From contig JAIOXV010000009.1 in the NCBI GenBank assembly GCA_021741465.1, positions 1-40,748 of the forward strand: a DNA stretch of 40,748 nucleotides, given 5' to 3'. Below, piece after piece: positions 26,228 through 35,890 of the stretch (positions within the stretch are counted from its first letter, which is position 1; each line of letters begins with the position of its first letter). Both the position numbers and the translations under genes were made by a program. Source of the DNA: Paracoccaceae bacterium (GTDB lineage: Bacteria; Pseudomonadota; Alphaproteobacteria; Rhodobacterales; Rhodobacteraceae). The notes below the pieces were generated by a model. The model did not search any database, had not been told where the DNA came from, and saw nothing but the letters and a program-made list of their open reading frames with translations.

Positions 26228-27274
26228 TTACCTGCCGCGCGACCGGATCATGCCGACGATGTCGTAAACCTTGTCCACAATCGGCCGGGCAATCGCCTCG
26301 GCGCGGTCGGCCCCTTGGCCCAAGATACGGTCGATCTCGGCCGGGTCTTGCATCAGCCGGTTCATCTCGGTCGTGATGGGCGACAATTTGGCCACTGCAA
26401 GTTCGGCCAGTTTCGGCTTGAAACTGCCAAACTGTGCCCCGGCATATTCGGCCACCACCTGATCCACGCTTTGGCCCGAAAGTGCCGCATAGATGTTCAC
26501 AAGATTTTTTGCCTCGGGCCTATCTTTCAGGCCATCGACCGTTTCCGGCAAAGGCTCGGGGTCGGTCTTGGCCTTGCGAATCTTCGCGGCGATCATGTCG
26601 CTATCATCGGTCAGGTTGATGCGGCTTTGGTCCGACGGGTCCGATTTCGACATCTTCTTCGTGCCGTCGCGCAAGGACATGACCCGTGTCGCCGCCCCTT
26701 CGATAATGGGATCAACCACCGGGAAGAAATCCACCTTGAAGTCATTGTTGAACTTGATCGCAATGTCGCGGGTCAGTTCCAGATGCTGCTTTTGGTCTTC
26801 ACCCACCGGCACCATCGTGGCTTGATAGGCCAGAATGTCTGCGGCCATCAGCGACGGATAGGCGAAAAGCCCAAGGCTGGCGGCTTCTGCGTTTTTACCC
26901 GCCTTGTCTTTCCACTGGGTCATGCGGCCCATCCAGCCCATGCGCGCCACGCAGTTGAATATCCATCCCAGTTCGGCATGGGCAGACACCTGCGACTGGT
27001 TGAACAAGATCGACCGCGCCGGATCGATACCGGCAGCAATAAAGGCCGCAGCCCCTTCGCGGGTTTGCTGGCGCAGCTTTTCGGGGTCTTGCCAAACAGT
27101 GATCGCATGCAGATCGACCATGCAATAAATGGTCTCGATACCCTCATCCTGCTTTTCAACAAAGCGCTTCAACGCGCCAAGGTAATTGCCAAGGGTAAGC
27201 CCGCCCGAAGGCTGGATGCCGGAAAAGATGCGCGGGGTGAATTTGGTCTGAGGCGTTTGGACCGGCTCGGACAT
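26228..27274 (-). CDS. trpS: Tryptophanyl-tRNA synthetase
   Basis: [41 protein letters not shown] (KMSKS). Confidence 0.97.
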   Translation of the reverse strand: MSEPVQTPQTKFTPRIFSGIQPSGGLTLGNYLGALKRFVEKQDEGIETIYCMVDLHAITVWQDPEKLRQQTREGAAAFIAAGIDPARSILFNQSQVSAHAELGWIFNCVARMGWMGRMTQWKDKAGKNAEAASLGLFAYPSLMAADILAYQATMVPVGEDQKQHLELTRDIAIKFNNDFKVDFFPVVDPIIEGAATRVMSLRDGTKKMSKSDPSDQSRINLTDDSDMIAAKIRKAKTDPEPLPETVDGLKDRPEAKNLVNIYAALSGQSVDQVVAEYAGAQFGSFKPKLAELAVAKLSPITTEMNRLMQDPAEIDRILGQGADRAEAIARPIVDKVYDIVGMIRSRGR

Positions 27275-27357
27275 CAGGAACTCCATCTGGAAAGTTGTGC
27301 CTCTTCGGCTTATCGCTGTGGGGCAAGGGCGTCAATCAACCCCCTTTGGAGAGACGA

Positions 27358-28035
27358 ATGCAAGACCACAATGCCCCACCGCTGAATCCGTTGCCTCCCG
27401 TTGTCTGGGCGCTGGCCCTGCCGATGATCGCGCTTGAGATCGTGTTGCAGGCCGGGGCTGCAGGCCTTGCCGGCGGGCCGGATGCCGTGGGGTGGCGGAT
27501 AGATGCCATCACCAAGGCTGCCTTTGTGCCCGATCTTTGGCGCGAGATGCTGTCGCTTGGGCAATACCCGCCCGAGCATATGGCGCGGTTCATCGCCTAT
27601 CCCTTTGTACACGGCAATCTGACCCATACTGCATTTGCCGTGGTGATCCTGCTGGCGCTGGGAAAGTTCACGGCTGAGGTGCTGCGGTTCTGGGCGGTGC
27701 TGGTGGTGTTTTTTGGTGCGGCCATTGCAGGGGCGCTGGCCTATGGGTTGCTGACAACCCCGGTTCCGCTTTTTGGGGCCTATCCCGGCGACTACGGGCT
27801 TGTCGGAGCTTTCACCTATCTGATGTGGCTGCGCCTTGCCGGATCAGGGCGCGAATACCGTGCCTTTTCTATGATTGGGCTTCTTTTGGCGGCGCAGCTT
27901 GTCTTTGGTGTGTTTTTGGGCGGCGGGTTGGATTGGGTGGCTGATCTTGCGGGCTTTGCCGCAGGCTTCGCCATCACGATTTTGGTGGCCCCGGGCGGCA
28001 TCGCGCGCTTGGCACAACGCCTGCGTCAGCGCTGA
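27358..28035 (+). CDS. Rhomboid-like membrane protein
   Basis: YPFVHGNLTHTAFAVVILLALGKFTAEVLR and GDYGLVGAFTYLMW; multi-TM; first ATG after GGAGAG at 27358. Confidence 0.8.
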   Translation: MQDHNAPPLNPLPPVVWALALPMIALEIVLQAGAAGLAGGPDAVGWRIDAITKAAFVPDLWREMLSLGQYPPEHMARFIAYPFVHGNLTHTAFAVVILLALGKFTAEVLRFWAVLVVFFGAAIAGALAYGLLTTPVPLFGAYPGDYGLVGAFTYLMWLRLAGSGREYRAFSMIGLLLAAQLVFGVFLGGGLDWVADLAGFAAGFAITILVAPGGIARLAQRLRQR

Positions 28036-28049
28036 CGACGCAGGCTTTT
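28019..28049 (+). terminator. Hairpin terminator spanning both stop codons of the rhomboid-like gene and murJ
   Basis: GCCTGCGTC-agcgctgac-GACGCAGGC followed by TTTT on +. Confidence 0.75.
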
Positions 28050-29570
28050 CAAATCTTCCAGCTTGAAAGCCCGGAAGGCAAAGCCGCTGGCGAAATAGGT
28101 GAAAATCCCAAATCCGACCAAAGCGGCCAGCGCAATATAGCGCCAGCCCGGCGATTGCAGCCAAGGTTGCAAAAGCATTGCACCCGCCCAGATCACCAGC
28201 ACCATCGCCCCGCAGGCCAAAAGCACACGCGGCAGGTGGGAAAGAAGCCGGTCGTCAAACCGCGCCTCTGGCCCCATTGCGCGTGCACCCCACCAAAGTT
28301 GTCCGACCATGATCCATGCCGAAAGAGAGGTCGCAATCGCCGCGGCGGCAAAGCCCACGATCGGCATCAGCCCGACGGCAATCACCACATTCGTTACCAT
28401 CGACCAGACCGCATAGCGAAACGGGCTTTTGGTGTCTTCACGGGCAAAGAACAAAGGTTGAAGTACCTTTTGCAGCACAAAGGCTGGCAGGCCCACCGCG
28501 TAGATTGCCAGCGCCAGGGCAGTGTTGGCCGTGGCATGCGCGTCAAAGGCGCCGCGTTCATAGATGACCTGAATGATCGGATACGACAGCACCATCAACC
28601 CCATGGCCGAAGGCAGCGTCAGTGCCAGAGCAAACTCGGTGCCGCGGTTGAAGGCATCTTGCCCCCCCTGCGCATCGCCTGCCGAAAGGCGGCGCGAAAG
28701 CTCGGGCAAAAGCACCGTGCCGACGGCAATCGCCACCACGCCCAAGGGCAATTGGTACAGATGGTCCGCATAAACCAGCCATGAAATCGCGCCTTCGGTG
28801 CCCGAGGCAACCTGGCGCGATACCAGAAGGTTGATCTGAACCACACCGCCCGCCAACATCGCCGGTCCGGCCGTAATCATCAGCCGCTTCAGATCGGGTG
28901 TCATGTGCGGCATGCGCAGCCGTGGCACAAACCCGACCCGCGCCGCGGCGCGCCAGGTGAAGGCAAGCTGGGCAATACCGGTCAAGGGCACCGTCCAAAC
29001 CAGCGTTGTGCCCATGTCCCAGCCCATCACCACCGCGGCCCACATGGCCGCTATGAACACAAGGTTCATCAGCACAGGCACAAAACCCGCTTCGGCAAAC
29101 CGGCCGTGGGCGTTCAAAACCCCTGCCAGCATGGCAAAGAGCGAGATGAAGAAGATATAACAAAAGGTGATGCGGCCAAAGCTGACGGCCAGATCAAACC
29201 TTTGATCCCCGGCAAACCCCGAAGCCATGGCCCAGACCAGCGCAGGCATCGCCAACGTGCCGATCAAGACAAGCGCCAAAAGCACCGCAGACAGGCCCGC
29301 AAAAGCATCTTGGGCAAAGGTTTCGGCATCATCGCCGGTTTGCAGCTTTTTGGCATATATGGGCACGAAAGCCTGATTGAACGCGCCCTCGGCAAAAAAC
29401 CGGCGGAACATGTTGGGCAGGCTGAAGGCCACGTTGAAAGCGTCTGCCACCGCGCCCGCGCCAAGGTAATTTGCCATCATCAGATCGCGCGCAAGCCCAG
29501 CCCCGCGTGACACCAGCGTCCACAAGCCCAAGGTCATGATATTGCGGATCATTTTTCCTGGCCCGCTCAT
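28026..29570 (-). CDS. murJ: Lipid II flippase MurJ (MviN)
   Basis: SRGAGLARDLMMANYLGAGAVADAFNVAFSLPNMFRRFFAEGAFNQAFVPIY. Confidence 0.96.
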   Translation of the reverse strand: MSGPGKMIRNIMTLGLWTLVSRGAGLARDLMMANYLGAGAVADAFNVAFSLPNMFRRFFAEGAFNQAFVPIYAKKLQTGDDAETFAQDAFAGLSAVLLALVLIGTLAMPALVWAMASGFAGDQRFDLAVSFGRITFCYIFFISLFAMLAGVLNAHGRFAEAGFVPVLMNLVFIAAMWAAVVMGWDMGTTLVWTVPLTGIAQLAFTWRAAARVGFVPRLRMPHMTPDLKRLMITAGPAMLAGGVVQINLLVSRQVASGTEGAISWLVYADHLYQLPLGVVAIAVGTVLLPELSRRLSAGDAQGGQDAFNRGTEFALALTLPSAMGLMVLSYPIIQVIYERGAFDAHATANTALALAIYAVGLPAFVLQKVLQPLFFAREDTKSPFRYAVWSMVTNVVIAVGLMPIVGFAAAAIATSLSAWIMVGQLWWGARAMGPEARFDDRLLSHLPRVLLACGAMVLVIWAGAMLLQPWLQSPGWRYIALAALVGFGIFTYFASGFAFRAFKLEDLKSLRRQR

Positions 29571-32341
29571 GCGCTGGCCCTCTCCGCGCCTTCGGTGATG
29601 GCTTGGCGCAGCTTCTTTTCCAGCGCCTCTTGGCGCGGCTTGGCGTGAAGCTTCAATCCGAACATGTCCTTGACATAGAAGGTATCCACCACCTGCGCGC
29701 CATAGGTGGCAATCACAGCGGACGAAATTTGCATATTGTTCACCGCCAGTGTGCGCGTCAGATCATACAAGAGGCCCGGTCGGTCCCGGGTGTCCACCTC
29801 GATGATGGTATAGATTTCCGACCCTTCATTATCGAAGGTGATATGGGTTGGAAAGCGGAACTCGCGCTCGCGCTTTTTCACCTTGTCGCGGCCTGCCAAA
29901 GCTTCGCGCGCCACCACTTCGCCCTTCAAGGTCTTGTCGATCATCTGGGTCAGGCGGGGCAGGCGCTCGACGTCATAAGGTTTGCCGTCGCCGTCCTGAA
30001 TCCAGAACACCGGGGTCGCATAGCCATCTTTTGACGTATAGGTCTTGGCATCGACCACATTGGCACCGACCAAGGCCAAAGCCCCGGCCAGACGCGAAAA
30101 AATCCCTGGATGGTCGGCCAAGGCAAAGGCGGCGCGGGTGGCGTCGCGCGCGGGTTCGGGATGCAGGTCGATGCGGATCTCACTGTCATCAAGGCCGCGC
30201 AACAGCCGGGCAAACACCTCTTGGGTGTCGGTGGTCAGGCCCTGCCAATAGGGGGCATAATGCCGCCCGCATTCGCGGTTGATCGCCTCTTCGTCCCAGT
30301 CTGCCAAGCGCGTGCGCAGGGCCAGCTTCGCCTCATCTTCGCGCGCCTCGCGGTTGATATGCTCCAGCCCGCCCTCCAGGGCATCGGCGGTCAGCCCGTA
30401 AAGCTGGCGCAGAAGCATGGCCTTCCAGTTGTTCCAAGTGTTTGGGCCCACGCCGCGAATGTCGCAGACCGTCAGCACTGTCAGCAAATCCAGTCGCTTG
30501 CGCGTCTTCACCGCCTTGGCAAAATCGCGCACCGTGCGCGGGTCGCCGATATCGCGCTTTTGCGCCATGTCGGACATCAGCAGATGATAGCGCACCAGCC
30601 ATTCGACGGTTTCGCTTTCCTCATCGTCCAGGCCCAGCCGCGGCGCAATCCGACGCGCCAACTGCGCGCCGATGATCGAATGATCCTCGGGGCGGCCTTT
30701 GCCAATGTCGTGCAGAAGCAGTGCCACATACAGCACCCGCCGGTTCACACCCGCATTCAGGATCGAAGAAGACAGCGGCAGGTCTTCCACCAGCTCACCC
30801 CGCTCGATCTGCGCGAGGGTCGAGATGGTCTGGATGATGTGCTCGTCCACGGTATAGTGGTGATAGACGTTGAACTGCATCATCGCCACGATGTTTTCGA
30901 ACTCGGGGATAAAGGCTGACAGAACCCCCAACTCGTTCATGCGCCGCAATGCCCGTTCCGGGTTGCCGTGTTTCAACATCAGATCAAGGAAAATACGCTG
31001 CGCTTCGGGATCTTCACGCATGTCATCGTCAACAAGGCCAAGGTTGGCCGCGATAAGCCGCATGACATTGGGATGCAGCAAATAGCCTGACCGAAGCGCT
31101 TCTTCAAAGGCCCGCAGCAGATTCAACTTGCTGGCTAGAAATTTCGCAGGGTCCGCCAGATCAAGCCGCCCTTGAACCAGCTTGAAGCCCTTTGATACCT
31201 TTTTGCGGCTGAAGAACCCCATGAGCCGTGCTTCAGGCTTGGCATGCCTGGCTTCAAGCTCGGTCAAGAAAACCCGGGTCAATTCGCCAACCCGCGTTGC
31301 ATGCCGGAAATAGTCTTGCATGAAATGCTCAACCGCGCGGCGGCCCTGCCCATCGCGGAAGCCCATGCGCGCGGCCACCTCGACCTGCATGTCGAAAGTC
31401 AGCTGATCGACCGGGCGGCCCGCGATGTAATGCAGATGACAGCGTGCCGCCCAAAGAAAATTCTCGGCCCGCTCGAACTGCGCATATTCCTCGGCCGTCA
31501 AAAGCCCGGCAGCCACCAGACCCGCCGAAGAAGACACCCGGTGCAGATATTTGCCAATCCAGTAAAGCGTTTGCAAATCGCGCAAACCGCCCTTGGCCTC
31601 TTTTACGTTCGGCTCCAGCACATAGCGCTGTCCGCCCTGTCTTTTGTGCCGCTCTGCCCGTTCGGCAAGCTTGGCCTCAATGAACTCGCGCCCCGTGGTT
31701 TTGAAAAGATCCGACCACAGCTTGTTGTCCAGCTCTGTGGCAAGGGGCGCGTGCCCGCAGATGAAGCGATGCTCCAAAAGGGCGGTGCGGATGGTGATGT
31801 CTTCGCGCCCCAGCCGCAAACAATCGGCCACCGTGCGGGTGGAATGGCCGACCTTCAGCTTAAGGTCCCACAGGATGTAAAGCATCGTTTCGATCAACGC
31901 TTCGGCCCATGGCGTGATTTTCCATGGGCTGAGAAACAGCAGATCAACGTCGGAATGGGGCGCCATCTCCGCCCGACCATAGCCACCAACCGCCAGCACG
32001 GCAATGCGTTCGGCTTCGGTCGGGGTGGCCAAAGGGTGCAGATGCCGCGCAACGGCAAAGGCGCATTCGACCAGCCCATCGGTCAGCCGCGCCTGTGCCT
32101 CGACCAATTCGCGGGCCTGCAAGGGCTTGGCCGCAAAAGCTGCCGCCAAGGCCGCGTTTGCCTGCGCCTTCGCAGCCGTCATGTGGCGAACGGCAATCGT
32201 CCGAACTGCCCGCGCCTCTTGGTCTGCAACGGTGGCCAATTCGGCGGTGATTGCGCCAACCAGCCCTGCGGCATCAATTGTAACTTCGCTCATTTGCGTG
32301 GTGGGCACCACTTCAGGGATAGGGGTGACCATTGCGCTCAT
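29567..32341 (-). CDS. glnD: [Protein-PII] uridylyltransferase / uridylyl-removing enzyme
   Basis: GGYGRAEMAPHSDVDLLFL, LLHDIGKGRPEDHS (HD), two C-terminal ACT-like regions; overlaps murJ by 4 nt. Confidence 0.97.
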   Translation of the reverse strand: MSAMVTPIPEVVPTTQMSEVTIDAAGLVGAITAELATVADQEARAVRTIAVRHMTAAKAQANAALAAAFAAKPLQARELVEAQARLTDGLVECAFAVARHLHPLATPTEAERIAVLAVGGYGRAEMAPHSDVDLLFLSPWKITPWAEALIETMLYILWDLKLKVGHSTRTVADCLRLGREDITIRTALLEHRFICGHAPLATELDNKLWSDLFKTTGREFIEAKLAERAERHKRQGGQRYVLEPNVKEAKGGLRDLQTLYWIGKYLHRVSSSAGLVAAGLLTAEEYAQFERAENFLWAARCHLHYIAGRPVDQLTFDMQVEVAARMGFRDGQGRRAVEHFMQDYFRHATRVGELTRVFLTELEARHAKPEARLMGFFSRKKVSKGFKLVQGRLDLADPAKFLASKLNLLRAFEEALRSGYLLHPNVMRLIAANLGLVDDDMREDPEAQRIFLDLMLKHGNPERALRRMNELGVLSAFIPEFENIVAMMQFNVYHHYTVDEHIIQTISTLAQIERGELVEDLPLSSSILNAGVNRRVLYVALLLHDIGKGRPEDHSIIGAQLARRIAPRLGLDDEESETVEWLVRYHLLMSDMAQKRDIGDPRTVRDFAKAVKTRKRLDLLTVLTVCDIRGVGPNTWNNWKAMLLRQLYGLTADALEGGLEHINREAREDEAKLALRTRLADWDEEAINRECGRHYAPYWQGLTTDTQEVFARLLRGLDDSEIRIDLHPEPARDATRAAFALADHPGIFSRLAGALALVGANVVDAKTYTSKDGYATPVFWIQDGDGKPYDVERLPRLTQMIDKTLKGEVVAREALAGRDKVKKREREFRFPTHITFDNEGSEIYTIIEVDTRDRPGLLYDLTRTLAVNNMQISSAVIATYGAQVVDTFYVKDMFGLKLHAKPRQEALEKKLRQAITEGAERASA

Positions 32342-32383
32342 GCCATGAAGCTGTTGGGGCCGCGAAGCTGTTGGACGGTTGGA

Positions 32384-33556
32384 TCAAAAACCGGGTCCTG
32401 AAAAGCTGCGCGGTGCGGAATCGATGATGGTGGCCTGCCCGCCCTTGATCTGGGCCACGGCCAAACCACGTTCGTTCTGGCCATCTTCGCGCAGACGGAA
32501 GATGCCGTTAACGCCGACAAAACCTGCGCCTTGTGTCAGATCAGTCTTGGCCAGAGGTCCTTTCAGGCTGGAACGGCTGAGCGCACCGATTGCAGCGATG
32601 CCGTCATAGGCCAGACTGGCAATCGGGTGCGGGGCCTCGCCATAGGCAGCGCTGTAGCGGTTTTGAAACTGCGCATAAAGCGCGGGGTCAGGCATGGCGA
32701 ACCAGCCGCCCTGCACGCCGGGAAGGCCCAATGTCGCAGAGGGAATATCCCACCGCGTCAAACCGATGAACTGCGCGGTTTGTGCATTCAGCCCGTTATC
32801 GGCCAAAAGCTGGCTGACCAGCGGCAAGGCGCCAGAACTGTCGGCGGTCAGAAAGATCGACTGTGCGCCGGTTTCCCGTGCCATTTTGACGATGGTGGGC
32901 GCGGCCGAAACAACGCCGTTTTGCGAAAACTCATAGCTGCCCACGCCAACGACAGACCCGCCCGCTGCGCGCACGCCACGGTCGATGGCGCCGCGGCCAA
33001 GCTCTCCGGCGGTGTTGCGATCATGCACGATCATGATCTTGCCCTTGCCCTGCCTTACAGCAAAAGCCGCCAGCCGCTTGGCGGTGTTGTCGAAGGTCGG
33101 GCCAAGCACAAAGACGTTGTTGCCCGCGATATCGGGGTTGTTCGAAAATGACAGCACATTGACCCCGGTCGGGGCAACGGCAACGCCGGCTGCATTTGCC
33201 TCTTGCGCGAAGACCGGGCCGAGAATGACTTGCGCCCCATCTGCCACCGCCTGTTTCGCCTGCGCGGCGGCTTGGGCGGGCGATCCGGCGGTGTTGTAAA
33301 CCCTGAGGTCAACCTGCACATTCTGCAAATCGCTCATTGCCAGCCGGGCCGCGTTTTCCAGGCTTTTTGCCAGCACAGCATCGCTGGCTTGCCCTGAATC
33401 GGCCGGCACCAGCAAGGCCACCTGAACCCGGCCGCTGCCATTGCCACCAGCGGGGGACAAGCCCGCGCCCGGTACGCAAGCTGAAAGGGCAAAAGCTGCT
33501 GCAGCAACAGCAATATGGCCCAGCGACTTGCGGGCCCGGTGCAAAACGGACAACAT
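32384..33556 (-). CDS. Penicillin-binding protein activator (LpoA-like) / periplasmic-binding lipoprotein
   Basis: Lipobox-like AFALSAC, VQVALLVPADSG; divergent from rsmI; ATG at 33556. Confidence 0.85.
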   Translation of the reverse strand: MLSVLHRARKSLGHIAVAAAAFALSACVPGAGLSPAGGNGSGRVQVALLVPADSGQASDAVLAKSLENAARLAMSDLQNVQVDLRVYNTAGSPAQAAAQAKQAVADGAQVILGPVFAQEANAAGVAVAPTGVNVLSFSNNPDIAGNNVFVLGPTFDNTAKRLAAFAVRQGKGKIMIVHDRNTAGELGRGAIDRGVRAAGGSVVGVGSYEFSQNGVVSAAPTIVKMARETGAQSIFLTADSSGALPLVSQLLADNGLNAQTAQFIGLTRWDIPSATLGLPGVQGGWFAMPDPALYAQFQNRYSAAYGEAPHPIASLAYDGIAAIGALSRSSLKGPLAKTDLTQGAGFVGVNGIFRLREDGQNERGLAVAQIKGGQATIIDSAPRSFSGPGF

Positions 33557-33648
33557 CAGCGAATTCCCCACCAGATAAGAATGGTTTACCGCTAAGGAAC
33601 CTAAGGCCTTCGCGCCGGGAAGTAAACGCAAAGAGGGAGACAGGAACC

Positions 33649-34521
33649 ATGGCAAGCGGCAAAACGGTGCACGAGGTAAATCCGTTGACGCCCGGGCTTT
33701 ATCTGGTGGCCACGCCAATTGGTTCAGCCCGCGACATTACCCTGCGCGCCCTTGATATTCTGGCCTCAGCTGATGTGCTGGCCGCCGAAGACACCCGCAC
33801 TTTGCGCCACCTTATGGAAATTCATGGCATCGCACTGGGCGACCGGCCGCTTGTGCCGTGCCATGACCACAACGAGGCGCAAGCCAGCCCGCGCCTGTTG
33901 CAGGCAATCGCTGCCGGAAAATCGGTGGCTTACGCGTCTGAAGCCGGAACGCCGATGATCTCTGACCCGGGGTTTCCCTTGGCCCGCGCGGCGATTGCCG
34001 AGGGCCTGCAGGTAACCGCAGCCCCCGGACCCTCTGCCGCGATTTGCGCCTTGACGGTCGCAGGCCTGCCCACGGACCGCTTCCTGTTTGCCGGATTTGC
34101 CCCCAGCACGAAATCTGCCCGTCGCAGCTTTTTGCAAGAACTGGCCCACCAACCTGCAACCTTGGTGCTTTATGAAAGCCCAAAGCGCATTAACCAAATA
34201 TTGGATGATCTGTGCGAGATTTTTGGGGAATCGCGCAAGATGGCGCTGTGCCGGGAACTGACAAAGCGATTCGAAGAAGTGATCCGCGGTTCTGTCGGGC
34301 AGGTGCGCGAAGCCTGCCACGACCGCGTGTTGAAGGGTGAAATCGTGCTGGTTCTGGGGCGCGGCGAAAAGGTTGCATCAGATGCAGCCACGGTGGAGGC
34401 AGCCTTGGACAGGGCTTTGGAACAGATGACGGTGAAAGACGCCGCCACCGCCGTGGCCGAAGCCTTCGGCCTTACACGCCGCGACGTTTATCAACTGGCT
34501 TTGTCGCGGGGGCGCAAATGA
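33649..34521 (+). CDS. rsmI: 16S rRNA (cytidine(1402)-2'-O)-methyltransferase
   Basis: GLYLVATPIGSARDITLRALDILASADVLAAEDTRTLRHL; YESPKRI; ATG at 33649. Confidence 0.96.
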   Translation: MASGKTVHEVNPLTPGLYLVATPIGSARDITLRALDILASADVLAAEDTRTLRHLMEIHGIALGDRPLVPCHDHNEAQASPRLLQAIAAGKSVAYASEAGTPMISDPGFPLARAAIAEGLQVTAAPGPSAAICALTVAGLPTDRFLFAGFAPSTKSARRSFLQELAHQPATLVLYESPKRINQILDDLCEIFGESRKMALCRELTKRFEEVIRGSVGQVREACHDRVLKGEIVLVLGRGEKVASDAATVEAALDRALEQMTVKDAATAVAEAFGLTRRDVYQLALSRGRK

Positions 34522-34871
34522 GCGGGTCAAGATCGTATCACGCAGGATTGGTCGCAGAAGCTTTGGTTGAACGGCTTTATGAACGCTCGGGCCGCCAGAT
34601 TTGTGCGCGGCGCTGGCGGGGCAGCTGTGGCGAGATTGATCTGATCGCCCGCGATGGGGCGGAAGTGATCTTCATAGAAGTCAAACAAAGCTCGTCCCAT
34701 GCGCAGGCGGCGCAACATTTGACACCGCGCCAAATGGCCCGAATTTACGGCGCAGCAGGCGAATTCATCGGGGGTGAGCCTGCGGGGGAATTGACGCCGG
34801 TTCGATTCGATGTTGCCTTGGTCGACGGGCGTGGCCAGATCGAGATTGTCGAAAACGCATTCGCGGCCTGA
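34518..34871 (+). CDS. YraN-family (UPF0102) endonuclease-like protein
   Basis: GEIDLIARDGAEVIFIEVKQ; overlaps rsmI by 4 nt. Confidence 0.92.
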   Translation: MSGSRSYHAGLVAEALVERLYERSGRQICARRWRGSCGEIDLIARDGAEVIFIEVKQSSSHAQAAQHLTPRQMARIYGAAGEFIGGEPAGELTPVRFDVALVDGRGQIEIVENAFAA

Positions 34872-34931
34872 GGCATTTGCAACTCGGCCAGTGATCGGCC
34901 ACAAAGGGCAGGTTCAGCGAAGGAGCGCGCC

Positions 34932-35876
34932 ATGGCCCTGAAAGTTGCCTTGCAGATGGATCCGATTGGATCGGTCAATATCAATGGGGATTCGACCTTT
35001 CGGATCGGGCTTGAGGCACAGGCCCGGGGTCATTCGTTGTTTTTCTACACGCCAGACAAGCTCTCCTTTGTCGAAGGCCGGGTGATGGCACGGGGTTTTC
35101 CGATTGAACTGCGACGCGAGCAGGGCAACCATGTCAGCTATGGCCCTGAAACCGAGGTTGATCTTGGCGAATTCGATGTGGTCTGGCTGCGGCAAGACCC
35201 GCCGTTTGACATGGGCTATATCACCACAACGCATCTTTTGGAGATGATACACCCCAAGACGCTGGTGGTGAATGATCCGTTCTGGGTGCGCAACAGTCCT
35301 GAAAAGCTTTTGGTGCTGCGCTTTCCGGATCTTACCCCCCCAACCGCAATTGCCCGTGATCTGACCACCATTCGCGCCTTCAAGGCGCGCCATGGCGACA
35401 TCATCCTAAAGCCGCTCTATGGCAATGGTGGCGCCGGGGTCTTTCGGTTGGATCCGAACGATCGCAACCTTGCCTCATTACACGAGCTTTTCACCGGAAT
35501 GAGCCGCGAGCCTTTGATTGTGCAGAAGTTTCTTCCCGATGTCTCAAAGGGCGACAAACGCGTGATCCTTGTGGATGGAGAGCCCGTCGGTGCGATCAAT
35601 CGTGTGCCGCAGGCAGGTGAGACGCGGTCGAACATGCATGCTGGCGGTCGCCCCGAGAAGGTTGGCCTTACGGCGCGCGATCTTGAAATCTGCGCCCGCA
35701 TCGGCCCGGTCTTGAAAGAAAAAGGCCAGGTTTTTGTCGGGATCGACGTCATTGGCGATTGGCTGACCGAGATCAACGTCACCTCGCCCACCGGCATTCA
35801 AGAGTTGGAGCGTTTTGACGGCACCAATACCGCCGAGCGTATCTGGCAAGTGATCGAGGCAAAGCGCGGGCTGTAA
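34932..35876 (+). CDS. gshB: Glutathione synthetase
   Basis: [64 protein letters not shown]. Confidence 0.97.
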   Translation: MALKVALQMDPIGSVNINGDSTFRIGLEAQARGHSLFFYTPDKLSFVEGRVMARGFPIELRREQGNHVSYGPETEVDLGEFDVVWLRQDPPFDMGYITTTHLLEMIHPKTLVVNDPFWVRNSPEKLLVLRFPDLTPPTAIARDLTTIRAFKARHGDIILKPLYGNGGAGVFRLDPNDRNLASLHELFTGMSREPLIVQKFLPDVSKGDKRVILVDGEPVGAINRVPQAGETRSNMHAGGRPEKVGLTARDLEICARIGPVLKEKGQVFVGIDVIGDWLTEINVTSPTGIQELERFDGTNTAERIWQVIEAKRGL

Positions 35877-35890
35877 CGCCACCCTTCGGG

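Noticed and set aside
26198-27385. 395-aa + strand ORF
   Set aside because: Antisense to trpS; no recognisable motifs.
31244-32401. 385-aa + strand ORF
   Set aside because: Antisense to glnD; GC-driven open frame.
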